This document shows positions 1 to 6,135 of a DNA stretch of 43,887 nt, piece after piece. Source of the stretch: a bacterium (lineage in GTDB: Bacteria; Krumholzibacteriota; Krumholzibacteriia; JACNKJ01). Location: NCBI GenBank assembly GCA_024231955.1, contig JAAEPZ010000912.1, positions 1-43,887 on the forward strand, given 5' to 3'. Within the stretch, counting starts at the first letter, position 1, and the number at the start of each line of letters is the position of its first letter. The position numbers and the translations under genes were made by a program. Under the pieces are notes generated by a model that did no database searches, was not told the DNA's origin, and saw only the letters and a program-made list of their open reading frames with translations.

Positions 1-155
1 CGGAGCCTCGCAAAGCGTTTCCGTTTTAAGATTCGCGAACCCGGGAGGGTTGCTCATGCGTCGACGGTCTGACGGCCTCGCGTCTCCGATCCTATGTGGT
101 TTGCACATCTTGCGACGTATACGACGGCTGCGACGATGGCCCGATCGCCTATGCA
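1..155. other. Left-end non-coding stretch
   Basis: I see no convincing gene here; the short open frames lack ribosome sites. Visible elements are the 8-bp palindrome TTCGCGAA at 32-39, a small hairpin ATGTG/CACAT at 94-108, and two copies of TGCGACG at 111-117 and 130-136. If the molecule is circular, this stretch and 43841-43887 form a gap of about 200 bp between the helix-turn-helix gene and the small terminase gene. Such a gap is a natural place for a packaging site or late-operon leader, but nothing here proves either. Confidence 0.5.
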
Positions 156-545
156 TTACGCTGCAGCCCTCTCAGCCCAACGCGCCAAAACCTTCTGATG
201 CGCCCGCGTCACCACCTTGCGATACGCGCGATAGCTGATGCCCAATCGTTGCGCTATCTCCGACGCTGCTGGTCGTCGGCTCATCTTATCGGGCGTGCCA
301 ATGAACACCTCAGACCGGACATCAACCCTCGCCGCTTTCGCCATCAACGCGTTGAACTCAAGCTCGCTCAAGTCAACGAACAGCTCTCCCGTCTTGGCCA
401 GGTGGACCAGCCGCAGTAGCTTGTCGTCGCTGTGGGGGCGATGCGAGGCCCAGTCAAAACTCACTGCAGATGGTAGCTCGCGCGTGAGCTGGCGTAGGTA
501 CGCCTCGACGATGGCGTCGACCTGGGTTCCTGTCTCTCGTGTCAT
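156..545 (-). CDS. Helix-turn-helix protein, candidate late regulator
   Basis: This 129-residue protein ends with a clear helix-turn-helix-like segment (EIAQRLGISYRAYRKVV, in the last 35 residues) followed by basic and aromatic residues. The pattern resembles the C-terminal domains of phage antitermination/late-activator proteins, but I cannot place it in a named family. I chose ATG at 545; an in-frame TTG at 581 would add 12 residues, and neither has a strong ribosome site. It is transcribed divergently from the early genes. In a circular map it is the first gene upstream of the small terminase, which fits a late-operon regulator. That role is inference from position and fold; a repressor or a second terminase-like DNA-binding protein is also possible. 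Confidence 0.65.
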   Translation of the reverse strand: MTRETGTQVDAIVEAYLRQLTRELPSAVSFDWASHRPHSDDKLLRLVHLAKTGELFVDLSELEFNALMAKAARVDVRSEVFIGTPDKMSRRPAASEIAQRLGISYRAYRKVVTRAHQKVLARWAERAAA

Positions 546-701
546 TGGGGCTGGAGTATCGCTGAACGCGACTATAACCAATACCTATTGAGGCCCGACC
601 TTTGCCCCCGTGTCAAGCACCATCATCTGTCCTCTTTTGTATTTTTTTTTCTTGACCTTTCATACACCACTCTGCTAAAAGTTTTCGCAGGAGATGAAAC
701 T
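546..701. promoter_or_regulatory. Divergent promoter region between early and late arms
   Basis: This gap separates a minus-strand gene from the first plus-strand early gene. On the plus strand a -35-like TTGACC lies at 652-657, and an extended -10-like TGCTAAAAG starts at 673, followed by the AGGAGA ribosome site before the ATG at 702. On the minus strand a perfect -35 hexamer TTGACA can be read at about 611-616, and a TATAGT hexamer lies further downstream at about 573-578, with spacing that does not match a single classical promoter. The region is locally AT-rich (a run of nine T at 642-650), unlike the genes around it. Confidence 0.5.
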
Positions 702-887
702 ATGGAAACTGTATCCCTGAGCTTCCGTATCGAGAAGGAATTGGCAGACGGTGTCGAGAGCTTTCGCGAGATATTTCATGACAAACTGGCTGCCAAGCAT
801 GGTGTAGCCGTGTCTAAAACGGATGCTATTGCGCGACTGTTGACGATCGGACTAAAGCACGCCGATGAGGCATGGGCGGACCTGTAA
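702..887 (+). CDS. Small ribbon-helix-helix-like protein
   Basis: This 61-residue protein begins with a beta-strand-like segment (METVSLSFRIEKELADGVE) followed by two predicted helices, a pattern typical of ribbon-helix-helix (MetJ/Arc) DNA-binding proteins. The ATG at 702 is preceded by AGGAGA at 6-7 nt spacing, so I chose it over an in-frame start at 588 that has none. It is the first gene of the early transcript and directly follows the promoter-like elements in the divergent gap, so autoregulation of the early region is plausible. The family assignment rests on pattern only. Confidence 0.65.
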   Translation: METVSLSFRIEKELADGVESFREIFHDKLAAKHGVAVSKTDAIARLLTIGLKHADEAWADL

Positions 888-1285
888 TGGGAAAGCAACT
901 GGCATTCATCAACGACCGCGGCGCAGTCCTGGCCCGGGTACGTAGACGCGCTCAAGCGGAGCCACCGATCGCCAGAGCAACCGATGGTGGTGGTAGTCAC
1001 GCCGCGGCAGACAGGCTTACTCGTAGCGGCCGGCGCTGGACGCAATGCGGCCTGGTAATGGGGGCTGTTCATCGCTGGCCCGGCAAGACATCGCGCGAGC
1101 TGGCCGAGTTGATGGGCGCTGACCGTCACATGGTGGCTAAGCGGCTGGCAGACCTGCGCGCGGTGGGGCGTGTAGCAAACCCGGCTAGCAATATCCGCGA
1201 ATACATCTGGGTCGCCACCGAGGAGATATCGCCCGAGCTGGCTGAGGTGTTTGAGCGCGCGGGGGGGGCCAATGTTCGGCGATGA
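887..1285 (+). CDS. Winged helix-turn-helix protein
   Basis: This is a 132-residue protein. The C-terminal half looks like a MarR/Lrp-style winged helix: TSRELAELMGADRHMVAKRL is a helix-turn-helix, followed by DLRAVGRV and a wing. The N-terminal 50 residues are basic and glycine-rich. The ATG at 887 overlaps the stop of the preceding gene (TAATG) and has GGCGGA upstream; an in-frame ATG at 872 is less favoured because its ribosome site would be too close. This type of protein is common in phage early regions as a small transcription factor, but its target is unknown. Confidence 0.65.
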   Translation: MGKQLAFINDRGAVLARVRRRAQAEPPIARATDGGGSHAAADRLTRSGRRWTQCGLVMGAVHRWPGKTSRELAELMGADRHMVAKRLADLRAVGRVANPASNIREYIWVATEEISPELAEVFERAGGANVRR

Positions 1286-1469
1286 AGACGCCTACTGGGA
1301 CAACAAGATCCACGGGAGGAGAGAAGATGGAAGACCCCCGTTTTGGGAGGATAGCGAATTTGATCTCTGGGAACCTGCTCGCCCACGAAAAACAGATCCC
1401 GCAACACCGGATAAACCGAGCGGCGGCGGGACTGGCGCAGGGGATAGCGGCGCTGGACGGGCTACCTGA
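1272..1469 (+). CDS. Possible small acidic protein overlapping the next gene
   Basis: This open frame gives a 65-residue product beginning MFGDEDAYWDNKIHGRRED. The first 25 to 30 residues have a natural composition with well-spaced acidic and aromatic residues. The C-terminal part is Pro/Gly/Ala-rich, as expected for a shadow of the overlapping gene at 1327. There is no good ribosome site. Either a very short protein is read here, or the open frame is chance. I keep it at low confidence. Confidence 0.3.
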   Translation: MFGDEDAYWDNKIHGRREDGRPPFWEDSEFDLWEPARPRKTDPATPDKPSGGGTGAGDSGAGRAT

Positions 1470-1602
1470 GTTGATCCAGATGGACATATTGCGCAACCTG
1501 GCTCAGGCGCTACCCGTTCTTGGCGAGGACGAAGACGAGCCGATCGCTATCCCCTCTCAGGCCGCCGCCCGCCGTTGGGGTCGAAATCGAGTGGGCTGGT
1601 AG
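1327..1602 (+). CDS. Hypothetical small protein
   Basis: This 91-residue protein has a strong ribosome site (GGGAGGAGA) about 6 nt before the ATG. Codon use in this frame is GC-rich at third positions, as in neighbouring genes. The sequence is mostly helical, with a central leucine-rich segment and an acidic GEDEDE stretch near residue 70. I recognise no family. It lies in the run of small early genes before the methyltransferase. Confidence 0.6.
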   Translation: MEDPRFGRIANLISGNLLAHEKQIPQHRINRAAAGLAQGIAALDGLPELIQMDILRNLAQALPVLGEDEDEPIAIPSQAAARRWGRNRVGW

Positions 1603-1605
1603 ATA

Positions 1606-1650
1606 ATGGCGTGGCTTCGTGTAGACGCGTTGATCGGCGATGTTGAATGA
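1606..1650 (+). CDS. Possible 14-codon leader peptide
   Basis: A 14-residue frame, MAWLRVDALIGDVE, starts 3 nt after the preceding stop. It ends with a TGA that overlaps the ATG at 1647 (ATGA), the start of the second frame of the methyltransferase locus. Its first residues resemble the start of the replication protein at 2532 (MGSWLRVNAS) and of many phage replication proteins, so it may be the 5-prime stump of such a gene left after methyltransferase insertion. It could also couple translation into the 1647 frame. Both ideas are inference. Confidence 0.25.
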   Translation: MAWLRVDALIGDVE

Positions 1651-2539
1651 GCTGGCTTTATTCGCGGGCGCTGGTGGAGGAATACTCGGCGGGGTACTCC
1701 TCGGCTGGCGAACCGTCTGCGCCGTCGAATACAACCCCTATGCTGCAAGCGTACTGGTGGCCCGACAGAACGACGGACACCTCGAACCCTTTCCCATCTG
1801 GGATGATGTCAAAACTTTCAGCGGTGGCCGATGGCGAGGAATTGTTGACGTCGTATCTGGGGGCTTTCCCTGCCAAGACATATCAGCAGCAGGGAAAGGC
1901 GCAGGTATCGACGGCGAGCGCAGTGGGCTCTGGGGAGAGATGGCGCGGATCATTCGCGAGGTACGACCCCGATACGCATTCGTGGAAAACTCACCAATGC
2001 TTACTTCTAGGGGGCTTGGAGTCGTTCTCGGGGACCTGGCCGAGATGGGGTTCAATGCGCGGTGGTGCGTGCTGGGAGCGAGACATGTTGGGGCCCCGCA
2101 TCGACGAGACAGGATTTGGATACTCGCTAGCCACCCCAACCGCGAAAGCAAACCAATTAAGTCCATCAATGCAGAAGTGGCCGAGTTGCAAGGCGTGGCT
2201 ACCGACGCCGGCAGCAAGCGGGGGCGGAACGATTCGTTCCGCCAGCCCGGGTGCAGCAATACGACCGACGCTGACAACCATGGCGCGAAAGGGACTATGG
2301 CCGACGCCGACGCGATCCGATCACATTCACAGTTTCTCAATCAATCCGCGAAAAAACAAACAACGCGGGGGGGACACGTTGGGCGAGCGAGTCCAAAAAA
2401 TGGGCGGTGCTGGCAAGCTGAACCCGACGTGGGTCGAGTGGCTGATGGGGTGGCCTCTCGGGTGGACCGACTTAGGTGTCTTGGGAACGGGCAGGTTCCA
2501 GCAGTGGCTGCACTTGCATGGGAGATCCTGAATGGGTAG
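1640..2539 (+). CDS. DNA cytosine-5 methyltransferase
   Basis: This 299-residue protein transfers a methyl group from S-adenosylmethionine to C5 of cytosine in DNA. Motif I is ALFAGAGGGILGG near residues 6-18. The catalytic PCQ of motif IV is at 77-79 (Cys78), motif VI is VENS at 115-118, and motif VIII is HRRDRIW at 154-160. The C-terminal motifs IX/X end in LGNGQVPAVAA. The variable target-recognition part (about 165-265) is rich in Asn, Asp, Ser and Arg. All catalytic motifs are intact and no restriction enzyme is adjacent, so the likely role is protecting phage DNA from host restriction. The same DNA is open over almost its full length in the +1 frame (1647-2531). Confidence 0.93.
   Translation: MLNELALFAGAGGGILGGVLLGWRTVCAVEYNPYAASVLVARQNDGHLEPFPIWDDVKTFSGGRWRGIVDVVSGGFPCQDISAAGKGAGIDGERSGLWGEMARIIREVRPRYAFVENSPMLTSRGLGVVLGDLAEMGFNARWCVLGARHVGAPHRRDRIWILASHPNRESKPIKSINAEVAELQGVATDAGSKRGRNDSFRQPGCSNTTDADNHGAKGTMADADAIRSHSQFLNQSAKKQTTRGGHVGRASPKNGRCWQAEPDVGRVADGVASRVDRLRCLGNGQVPAVAALAWEILNG
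1647..2531 (+). CDS. Overprinted +1-frame protein of the C5 methyltransferase locus
   Basis: A 294-residue product is read in the +1 frame of the methyltransferase gene. It starts MSWLYSRALVEEYS and ends with NPTWVEWLMGWPLGWTDLG. It has PTP repeats in the middle (ATPTAKAN, WLPTPAA, WPTPTRSD) and an RYDPDTHSWKTHQC segment. From memory, proteins with these same signatures are annotated as hypothetical proteins in many phages and prophages, so this is unlikely to be a random shadow. The ATG overlaps the stop of a 14-codon leader (ATGA), and its stop (2529-2531) directly abuts the ATG of the replication gene at 2532. Function is unknown. It may be a real second product, or a conserved echo of the methyltransferase frame. 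Confidence 0.55.
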   Translation: MSWLYSRALVEEYSAGYSSAGEPSAPSNTTPMLQAYWWPDRTTDTSNPFPSGMMSKLSAVADGEELLTSYLGAFPAKTYQQQGKAQVSTASAVGSGERWRGSFARYDPDTHSWKTHQCLLLGGLESFSGTWPRWGSMRGGACWERDMLGPRIDETGFGYSLATPTAKANQLSPSMQKWPSCKAWLPTPAASGGGTIRSASPGAAIRPTLTTMARKGLWPTPTRSDHIHSFSINPRKNKQRGGDTLGERVQKMGGAGKLNPTWVEWLMGWPLGWTDLGVLGTGRFQQWLHLHGRS

Positions 2540-3413
2540 CTGGCTCCGAGTCAACGCATCCCGCCAGCGGCACCATCGGTTTGTTCGCGGTGGCTTCTGG
2601 TGCGGCGTGGTAGTCGAGGCCGCCTGGGAGATATCCAAGGACCAGGACCTGAGCGGTACGATCCCAGCGGGCTACTGGGAGGCCGAATACCTGGCAAGCT
2701 GGGTCAACCTCCTGCGCGATCCGTACGGCGTCAAGGACCCGCTGGACTGTATCCGCCACGGCATGCAGCGTGCCCAAGAGGTGGGGCTGGTGGACTACGA
2801 CGGCGACAACTACGCCCTACACGATTGGGCACAATGGCAACCCGACAGCCGAAACGCGGCCAAGCAAAAACGTTACCGCGACCGTTCAGCGTTACGTAAC
2901 GTTACCGTAACGCGGGGTAACGCAGAGCAACGGAGCGTAACGTTACCAAATGTTACCCGAGACGGGACGGACGGGACAGGACAGGACTTTCGCTCTGCGC
3001 GCGCATGCGATCCCAGCAGTAGCAGTACCGACAAGGCTACGGAACTAGACCAGGCATTAGCAGCTACCGAACACTGCAAGCGCTGCTTCCTACCGTTCAA
3101 CCCGGACCTGGCAAACCCCGTTACATGGTCCCAGCTCAAGCCTGGATGGGCGCAAGCACTGCTGACACTGCGGGGGCGTGGGGCTAGCTGGAAGGGCGTC
3201 TACGAGACTGCCAGCTGGATAGAGGGCGATGGGCCCAAGGAGGGCGACAAGCCCGGTTGGGGGGGCTGGCAGGCTGTTGTGGTGGACGTGGGGGTGATGG
3301 TCGACAACTGGACCAAGATACGGGCCGCGATGCAACGCAAGCAGGCTACGCGCGCCAGCGTGGACGTGCAGGAGCTGGAGGGCGATGCGTGGACGGAAGG
3401 AGCGCCGGAGTGA
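2532..3413 (+). CDS. Phage replication (initiator-like) protein
   Basis: This is a 293-residue protein. Residues 1-115 resemble the N-terminal winged-helix region of phage replication organisers. The segment ending LHDWAQWQPDSRNAAKQKRYRDR is the typical transition into a basic, disordered linker. The linker (about 118-150, rich in Asn, Val, Thr and Arg) is encoded by an array of GTTAC/GTAAC repeats that look like its own binding sites, as in lambda O. The C-terminal part has a Cys-x2-Cys (HCKRCF) near 178 and a mixed helix/strand domain. The ATG at 2532 has GGGAG upstream. A helicase loader lies downstream at 5431, completing an O/P-like pair. Exact family unknown. Confidence 0.7.
   Translation: MGSWLRVNASRQRHHRFVRGGFWCGVVVEAAWEISKDQDLSGTIPAGYWEAEYLASWVNLLRDPYGVKDPLDCIRHGMQRAQEVGLVDYDGDNYALHDWAQWQPDSRNAAKQKRYRDRSALRNVTVTRGNAEQRSVTLPNVTRDGTDGTGQDFRSARACDPSSSSTDKATELDQALAATEHCKRCFLPFNPDLANPVTWSQLKPGWAQALLTLRGRGASWKGVYETASWIEGDGPKEGDKPGWGGWQAVVVDVGVMVDNWTKIRAAMQRKQATRASVDVQELEGDAWTEGAPE
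2871..2956. repeat. Iteron cluster, putative replication origin
   Basis: Nine copies of GTTAC or its complement GTAAC occur in 85 bp: 2872-2876, 2891-2895, 2896-2900, 2901-2905, 2907-2911, 2917-2921, 2937-2941, 2942-2946 and 2952-2956. They form perfect palindromes CGTTACGTAACG (2890-2901) and GTAACGTTAC (2937-2946). A G-rich tract of GGAC repeats follows at 2961-2986. The repeats encode the low-complexity linker of the replication protein. Iterons inside an initiator gene are the known arrangement of lambdoid origins, so I infer that this is the origin. Confidence 0.7.
3392..3413 (+). repeat. 22-bp direct repeat, copy 1 (gene junction)
   Basis: This segment is identical to 3598-3619. It carries a ribosome site (GGAAGGAGC), the last codons of the gene, the stop TGA and the overlapping GTG start of the next gene, so both copies end a gene in TEGAPE and start another at GTGA. 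Confidence 0.85.
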
Positions 3414-3619
3414 CAAGACTCGGAGCGATAAGCAGCATGATCGGCGACCTAACAACCGCCGTGCAGCAGCTGTTGCCCGATACCGACGCCGGCGAGGTGG
3501 CGATCGCGGTATTCCTGCAGTGGGCACCTGGGACAGCGGGCGTAGCCCCCGAGCTGCACGCGGAAGAACTGGCAAGGATGGTGATGTGGATACGTGAGAC
3601 GGAAGGAGCGCCGGAGTGA
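3410..3619 (+). CDS. Hypothetical small protein
   Basis: This 69-residue protein starts at GTG 3410, which overlaps the stop of the replication gene (GTGA) and has GGAAGGAGC 6 nt upstream. Upstream in-frame ATGs have no ribosome site and add an unnatural Gly/Arg-rich tail. The sequence is helical and acidic (DTDAGEVAIAVFLQW, then ELHAEELARMVMWI). Its last six residues, TEGAPE, repeat the last residues of the preceding protein because the two gene ends share a 22-bp repeat. No family recognised. Confidence 0.65.
   Translation: MTRLGAISSMIGDLTTAVQQLLPDTDAGEVAIAVFLQWAPGTAGVAPELHAEELARMVMWIRETEGAPE
3598..3619 (+). repeat. 22-bp direct repeat, copy 2 (gene junction)
   Basis: An exact copy of 3392-3413, 206 bp downstream. 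It provides the ribosome site and GTG start (3616) of the ParB-like gene. Duplication of the whole translational-coupling junction suggests that the small gene between the copies entered or was duplicated by recombination at this junction. Confidence 0.85.
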
Positions 3620-4599
3620 AGAAGCTGGACAGCATCGAGTTTCACCCCATAGCCGAAATGTTCCCGATGATGTCGGACGGCGACATAGCCAAGCTGGCCA
3701 CCAGGATTAAGACCAACGGGCTGCGCCATCCGATAGTGCTCTTTGAGGGGAAGATCCTCGACGGCCGCAACCGCTACCTGGCCTGTCAGCGGGCGGGAGT
3801 CGAACCGAGCTGGGCACAATGGGAACACTCGCACCGCGACGCCATCGAATTTGCATGGGACGAAAACGAGCCGCGCCGCCATCTGAATCCAGGTCAAAAG
3901 GCGGTCGCAGCTCGCAAGCGAGAACTGCTTCTAGAATCGGTTCGCCAGAAAGCAGAGGAGGTGCGGCAGGAAGCAAAAGGCCGCAAGGGGGGTAGACCAC
4001 AAAAAAACAAGAACCTCCCGAAAAGAAAGAAGGAAAAACCTAGTCAAAGAATTGACGAGGTTTCCGACGCCAACACCCGCCGGTCCGACGCCCAACTGGC
4101 CCGCGCCGCGGGCACCAACCGAACCTACTACGAACAGGCGGGACAGCTCGTTAAAGATGCCCCGGTACTAGCCGAAGAGGTACTAGCCGGCAAAAAGACG
4201 CTGCCACAGGCGATGCGTGAGGTGAGCCCGTTGACAAAGAAGCAACATGCCTATTTTGAACGAGCAAAAAGGAAGGGGACTGTGACGCAGGTTTGCTCAA
4301 TAGAGCCCCCGGTTAATCGGATTGGCGTTCAGCGGGCCAGGGCCATACTGAAAAAGAAGAGTGTGTATAGAGCACTAATTGGAGGCAAAATTACGTTTAA
4401 CGAGGCCGCAAGAAAGGCGTGGGCGGGCGACACATCACCTAGGGCGATCAAGCTTGCGATGAACGGCCTTCGCAAACTGCTACTCGACGCGTGGGATTCG
4501 CGTGGGGAGATAGTGAACGTTGAGTTAGGAACGGAGCTCGCAGTTCTTGCGGGCGATATACGGAACATCTTAAACAACAACAGACCACACAGATTTTGA
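3616..4599 (+). CDS. ParB/Srx-fold DNA-binding or nuclease-like protein
   Basis: This is a 327-residue protein. Residues 1-80 match the ParB N-terminal fold: GLRHPIVLFEGKILDGRNRY includes the DGRNR signature at 49-53. A long charged helix (100-145) and a Lys-rich linker follow, then a segment starting RSDAQLARAAGTNRTYYEQA that looks like a ParB-type helix-turn-helix. The C-terminal third (230-327) is basic and of unknown fold. It starts at GTG 3616, overlapping the previous stop. Base composition drops in GC within 3990-4070 and after 4240, unlike the neighbours, suggesting a separate origin for the C-terminal part. Phage ParB-fold proteins can act as nucleases or CTP-using DNA binders; which applies here is unknown. 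Confidence 0.75.
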   Translation: MKKLDSIEFHPIAEMFPMMSDGDIAKLATRIKTNGLRHPIVLFEGKILDGRNRYLACQRAGVEPSWAQWEHSHRDAIEFAWDENEPRRHLNPGQKAVAARKRELLLESVRQKAEEVRQEAKGRKGGRPQKNKNLPKRKKEKPSQRIDEVSDANTRRSDAQLARAAGTNRTYYEQAGQLVKDAPVLAEEVLAGKKTLPQAMREVSPLTKKQHAYFERAKRKGTVTQVCSIEPPVNRIGVQRARAILKKKSVYRALIGGKITFNEAARKAWAGDTSPRAIKLAMNGLRKLLLDAWDSRGEIVNVELGTELAVLAGDIRNILNNNRPHRF

Positions 4600-4610
4600 A
4601 GGAGACCACA

Positions 4611-5420
4611 ATGGATTTTTCGATCGAAGACATCACACCGGAAAAGGCCGCAACCCTTTTGAAGTCGAACAACCGCAATCGCCATGTTCGACGAGCATCA
4701 GTACGAGGATACTGCGCGGAGATGATCGCCGGCAGGTGGCGCGTCACGCATCAGGCAATCGCCATTAACTCAGACGGCAGTCTGCTAGACGGACAACACC
4801 GGCTTCACGCAATCATAATGAGCGGGCTAACCATCCGAGCGTCTGTTTGCCGCAACGCTGATCCGCAAACGCTGTCATGCGTTGATACGCAGACGGAGCG
4901 GACCGGCGCCGACGCAGTTTACCTGGAGTGGGGCGCTAGTGACAAGAGGATCGCTCCGACACTGAAGGCAATGCTTCAGCTCTCCGGGACGAGGGCGCGG
5001 AACGGAAAGCTCTTCAACTCCAAGATGAGCTGGCTAGCAAGTCGCTATCTCGAGCACGCCAAGTGGGTTTGCAGGGCCGTTCCGCGATCAAAAACCAACT
5101 TGCACATTACGGCGCAGGTTCTCAGCGTGGTCGCCAGGGCCCGACGAACCGGCGAAGGCGAGGAGGTGTTGTTGAATTTCCTGGAGGTGTTGAAAACAGG
5201 AATGCACGGAAACGAGAAAGGGGCGCTTACGGCGGTAACCTTTCGGGATTGGCTAATCAGAGCGGCGGCGGTAACTCCGGCACCATCCCCACTTTGCCGG
5301 GCAAGAAGGGCGGCATTCGCCCTTCGCAAATACATCGACAACACCGACACCAGCCGCATCGCCGAGTTAAAGAACGACCCATGGCCACTGCTCGGCGACC
5401 AGCTCATTATCGGCGATTAG
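4611..5420 (+). CDS. Second ParB-fold protein (DGQHR type)
   Basis: This 269-residue protein carries an N-terminal pattern of an N/R-rich helix, then MIAGRW, then GSLLDGQHRLHAI with the DGQHR motif at 60-64. It also has a VDTQTERTGAD segment near 95. This layout is common in phage proteins annotated as ParB-like. I chose ATG 4611 with GGAG 7 nt upstream; the TTG at 4596 has no ribosome site. It lies in tandem with another ParB-fold protein but is not closely similar to it. The C-terminal 120 residues are helical. Role unknown; in phages such proteins sit in replication or early operons, as here. Confidence 0.75.
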   Translation: MDFSIEDITPEKAATLLKSNNRNRHVRRASVRGYCAEMIAGRWRVTHQAIAINSDGSLLDGQHRLHAIIMSGLTIRASVCRNADPQTLSCVDTQTERTGADAVYLEWGASDKRIAPTLKAMLQLSGTRARNGKLFNSKMSWLASRYLEHAKWVCRAVPRSKTNLHITAQVLSVVARARRTGEGEEVLLNFLEVLKTGMHGNEKGALTAVTFRDWLIRAAAVTPAPSPLCRARRAAFALRKYIDNTDTSRIAELKNDPWPLLGDQLIIGD

Positions 5421-5430
5421 GCGCTGGTCC

Positions 5431-6135
5431 ATGGTTGAACACATCTCCAAACCCCTCGACGCGTTCCAAGCGGCCATGAAAGCCGCGCAGATCGCCCATG
5501 AGCGCGCGCTACAAACCCCCGAGGGCCAGGCCGAGCTCGAGGCCCGCCAGCAGCGCGAGCGCGCCGAGGAGGCCGCCAAACGCCTCGCGGCGTATACCCG
5601 CCGGGGGATACCCGAGGCGATCGCCGAGGAGCTGATCGCGGGTAAAACGCACCGGGGGGACCCGCTACGGGTCACCGAGGCGCAGGAGATCACGGGCGCT
5701 GCGCTGGCCGCGGGACGCCGGATAGTCGTCCTCTGCGGCCAGCTCGGCACGGGCAAAACAACGATCGCCTGCCGGTGGCTCCACGCCCAGGAGGACGGCA
5801 TGTTTATCGCGGCGCGCCACCTCGCCGCGCTCTCGCCGAGCTGGAGCGAGGACCGCCCGCAGCTGCTGGCGATCGAGTCAACACCCACGCTGGTGATCGA
5901 CGAGCTAGGGCTGGAGGATGACGACGCGCGCAGCGCCAGCAGGATCTTGTCCGTGATTACTCAGAGGTTTGATCGCCGGCGGGTAACCATCTGCTGCGCG
6001 AATATCTCCTACAGCGCGTTTGCCAAGCGCTACGGCGCCCGTGCGGAGTCGAGAGTCTGGGAGGACGGGAAGTTTTTCGCGCCAAAAGAGGTGGTGCGCG
6101 TGGGGGAACAGAACCGACAGAGGAGGGGGAAGTGA
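5431..6135 (+). CDS. DnaC-like helicase loader ATPase
   Basis: This 234-residue AAA+ protein is of the DnaC/IstB type. An N-terminal charged helical region (1-95) probably contacts the helicase or initiator. Walker A is GQLGTGKT at 103-110, and Walker B is LVIDELG at 154-160. A sensor/arginine-finger region follows with TICCANIS and RYGARAESR. The protein would load the host replicative helicase at the origin, since the phage carries no DnaB-type helicase. It partners logically with the replication protein at 2532. It overlaps the next gene by 4 nt. Confidence 0.88.
   Translation: MVEHISKPLDAFQAAMKAAQIAHERALQTPEGQAELEARQQRERAEEAAKRLAAYTRRGIPEAIAEELIAGKTHRGDPLRVTEAQEITGAALAAGRRIVVLCGQLGTGKTTIACRWLHAQEDGMFIAARHLAALSPSWSEDRPQLLAIESTPTLVIDELGLEDDDARSASRILSVITQRFDRRRVTICCANISYSAFAKRYGARAESRVWEDGKFFAPKEVVRVGEQNRQRRGK

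Noticed and set aside
25..50. tRNA T-arm-like string near the left end
   Set aside because: GGTTCGCGAATC on the minus strand resembles a T-arm, but no acceptor, D or anticodon arm can be paired around it.
1738..2340. A 200-codon antisense open frame over the methyltransferase gene
   Set aside because: It has Pro/Ser/Arg-rich, shadow-like composition with no ribosome site and no recognisable motif. The overlapped sense frames explain the lack of stops.
3090..3635. A 181-codon minus-strand open frame over the replication gene
   Set aside because: It crosses three well-supported plus-strand genes and has no ribosome site or family pattern.
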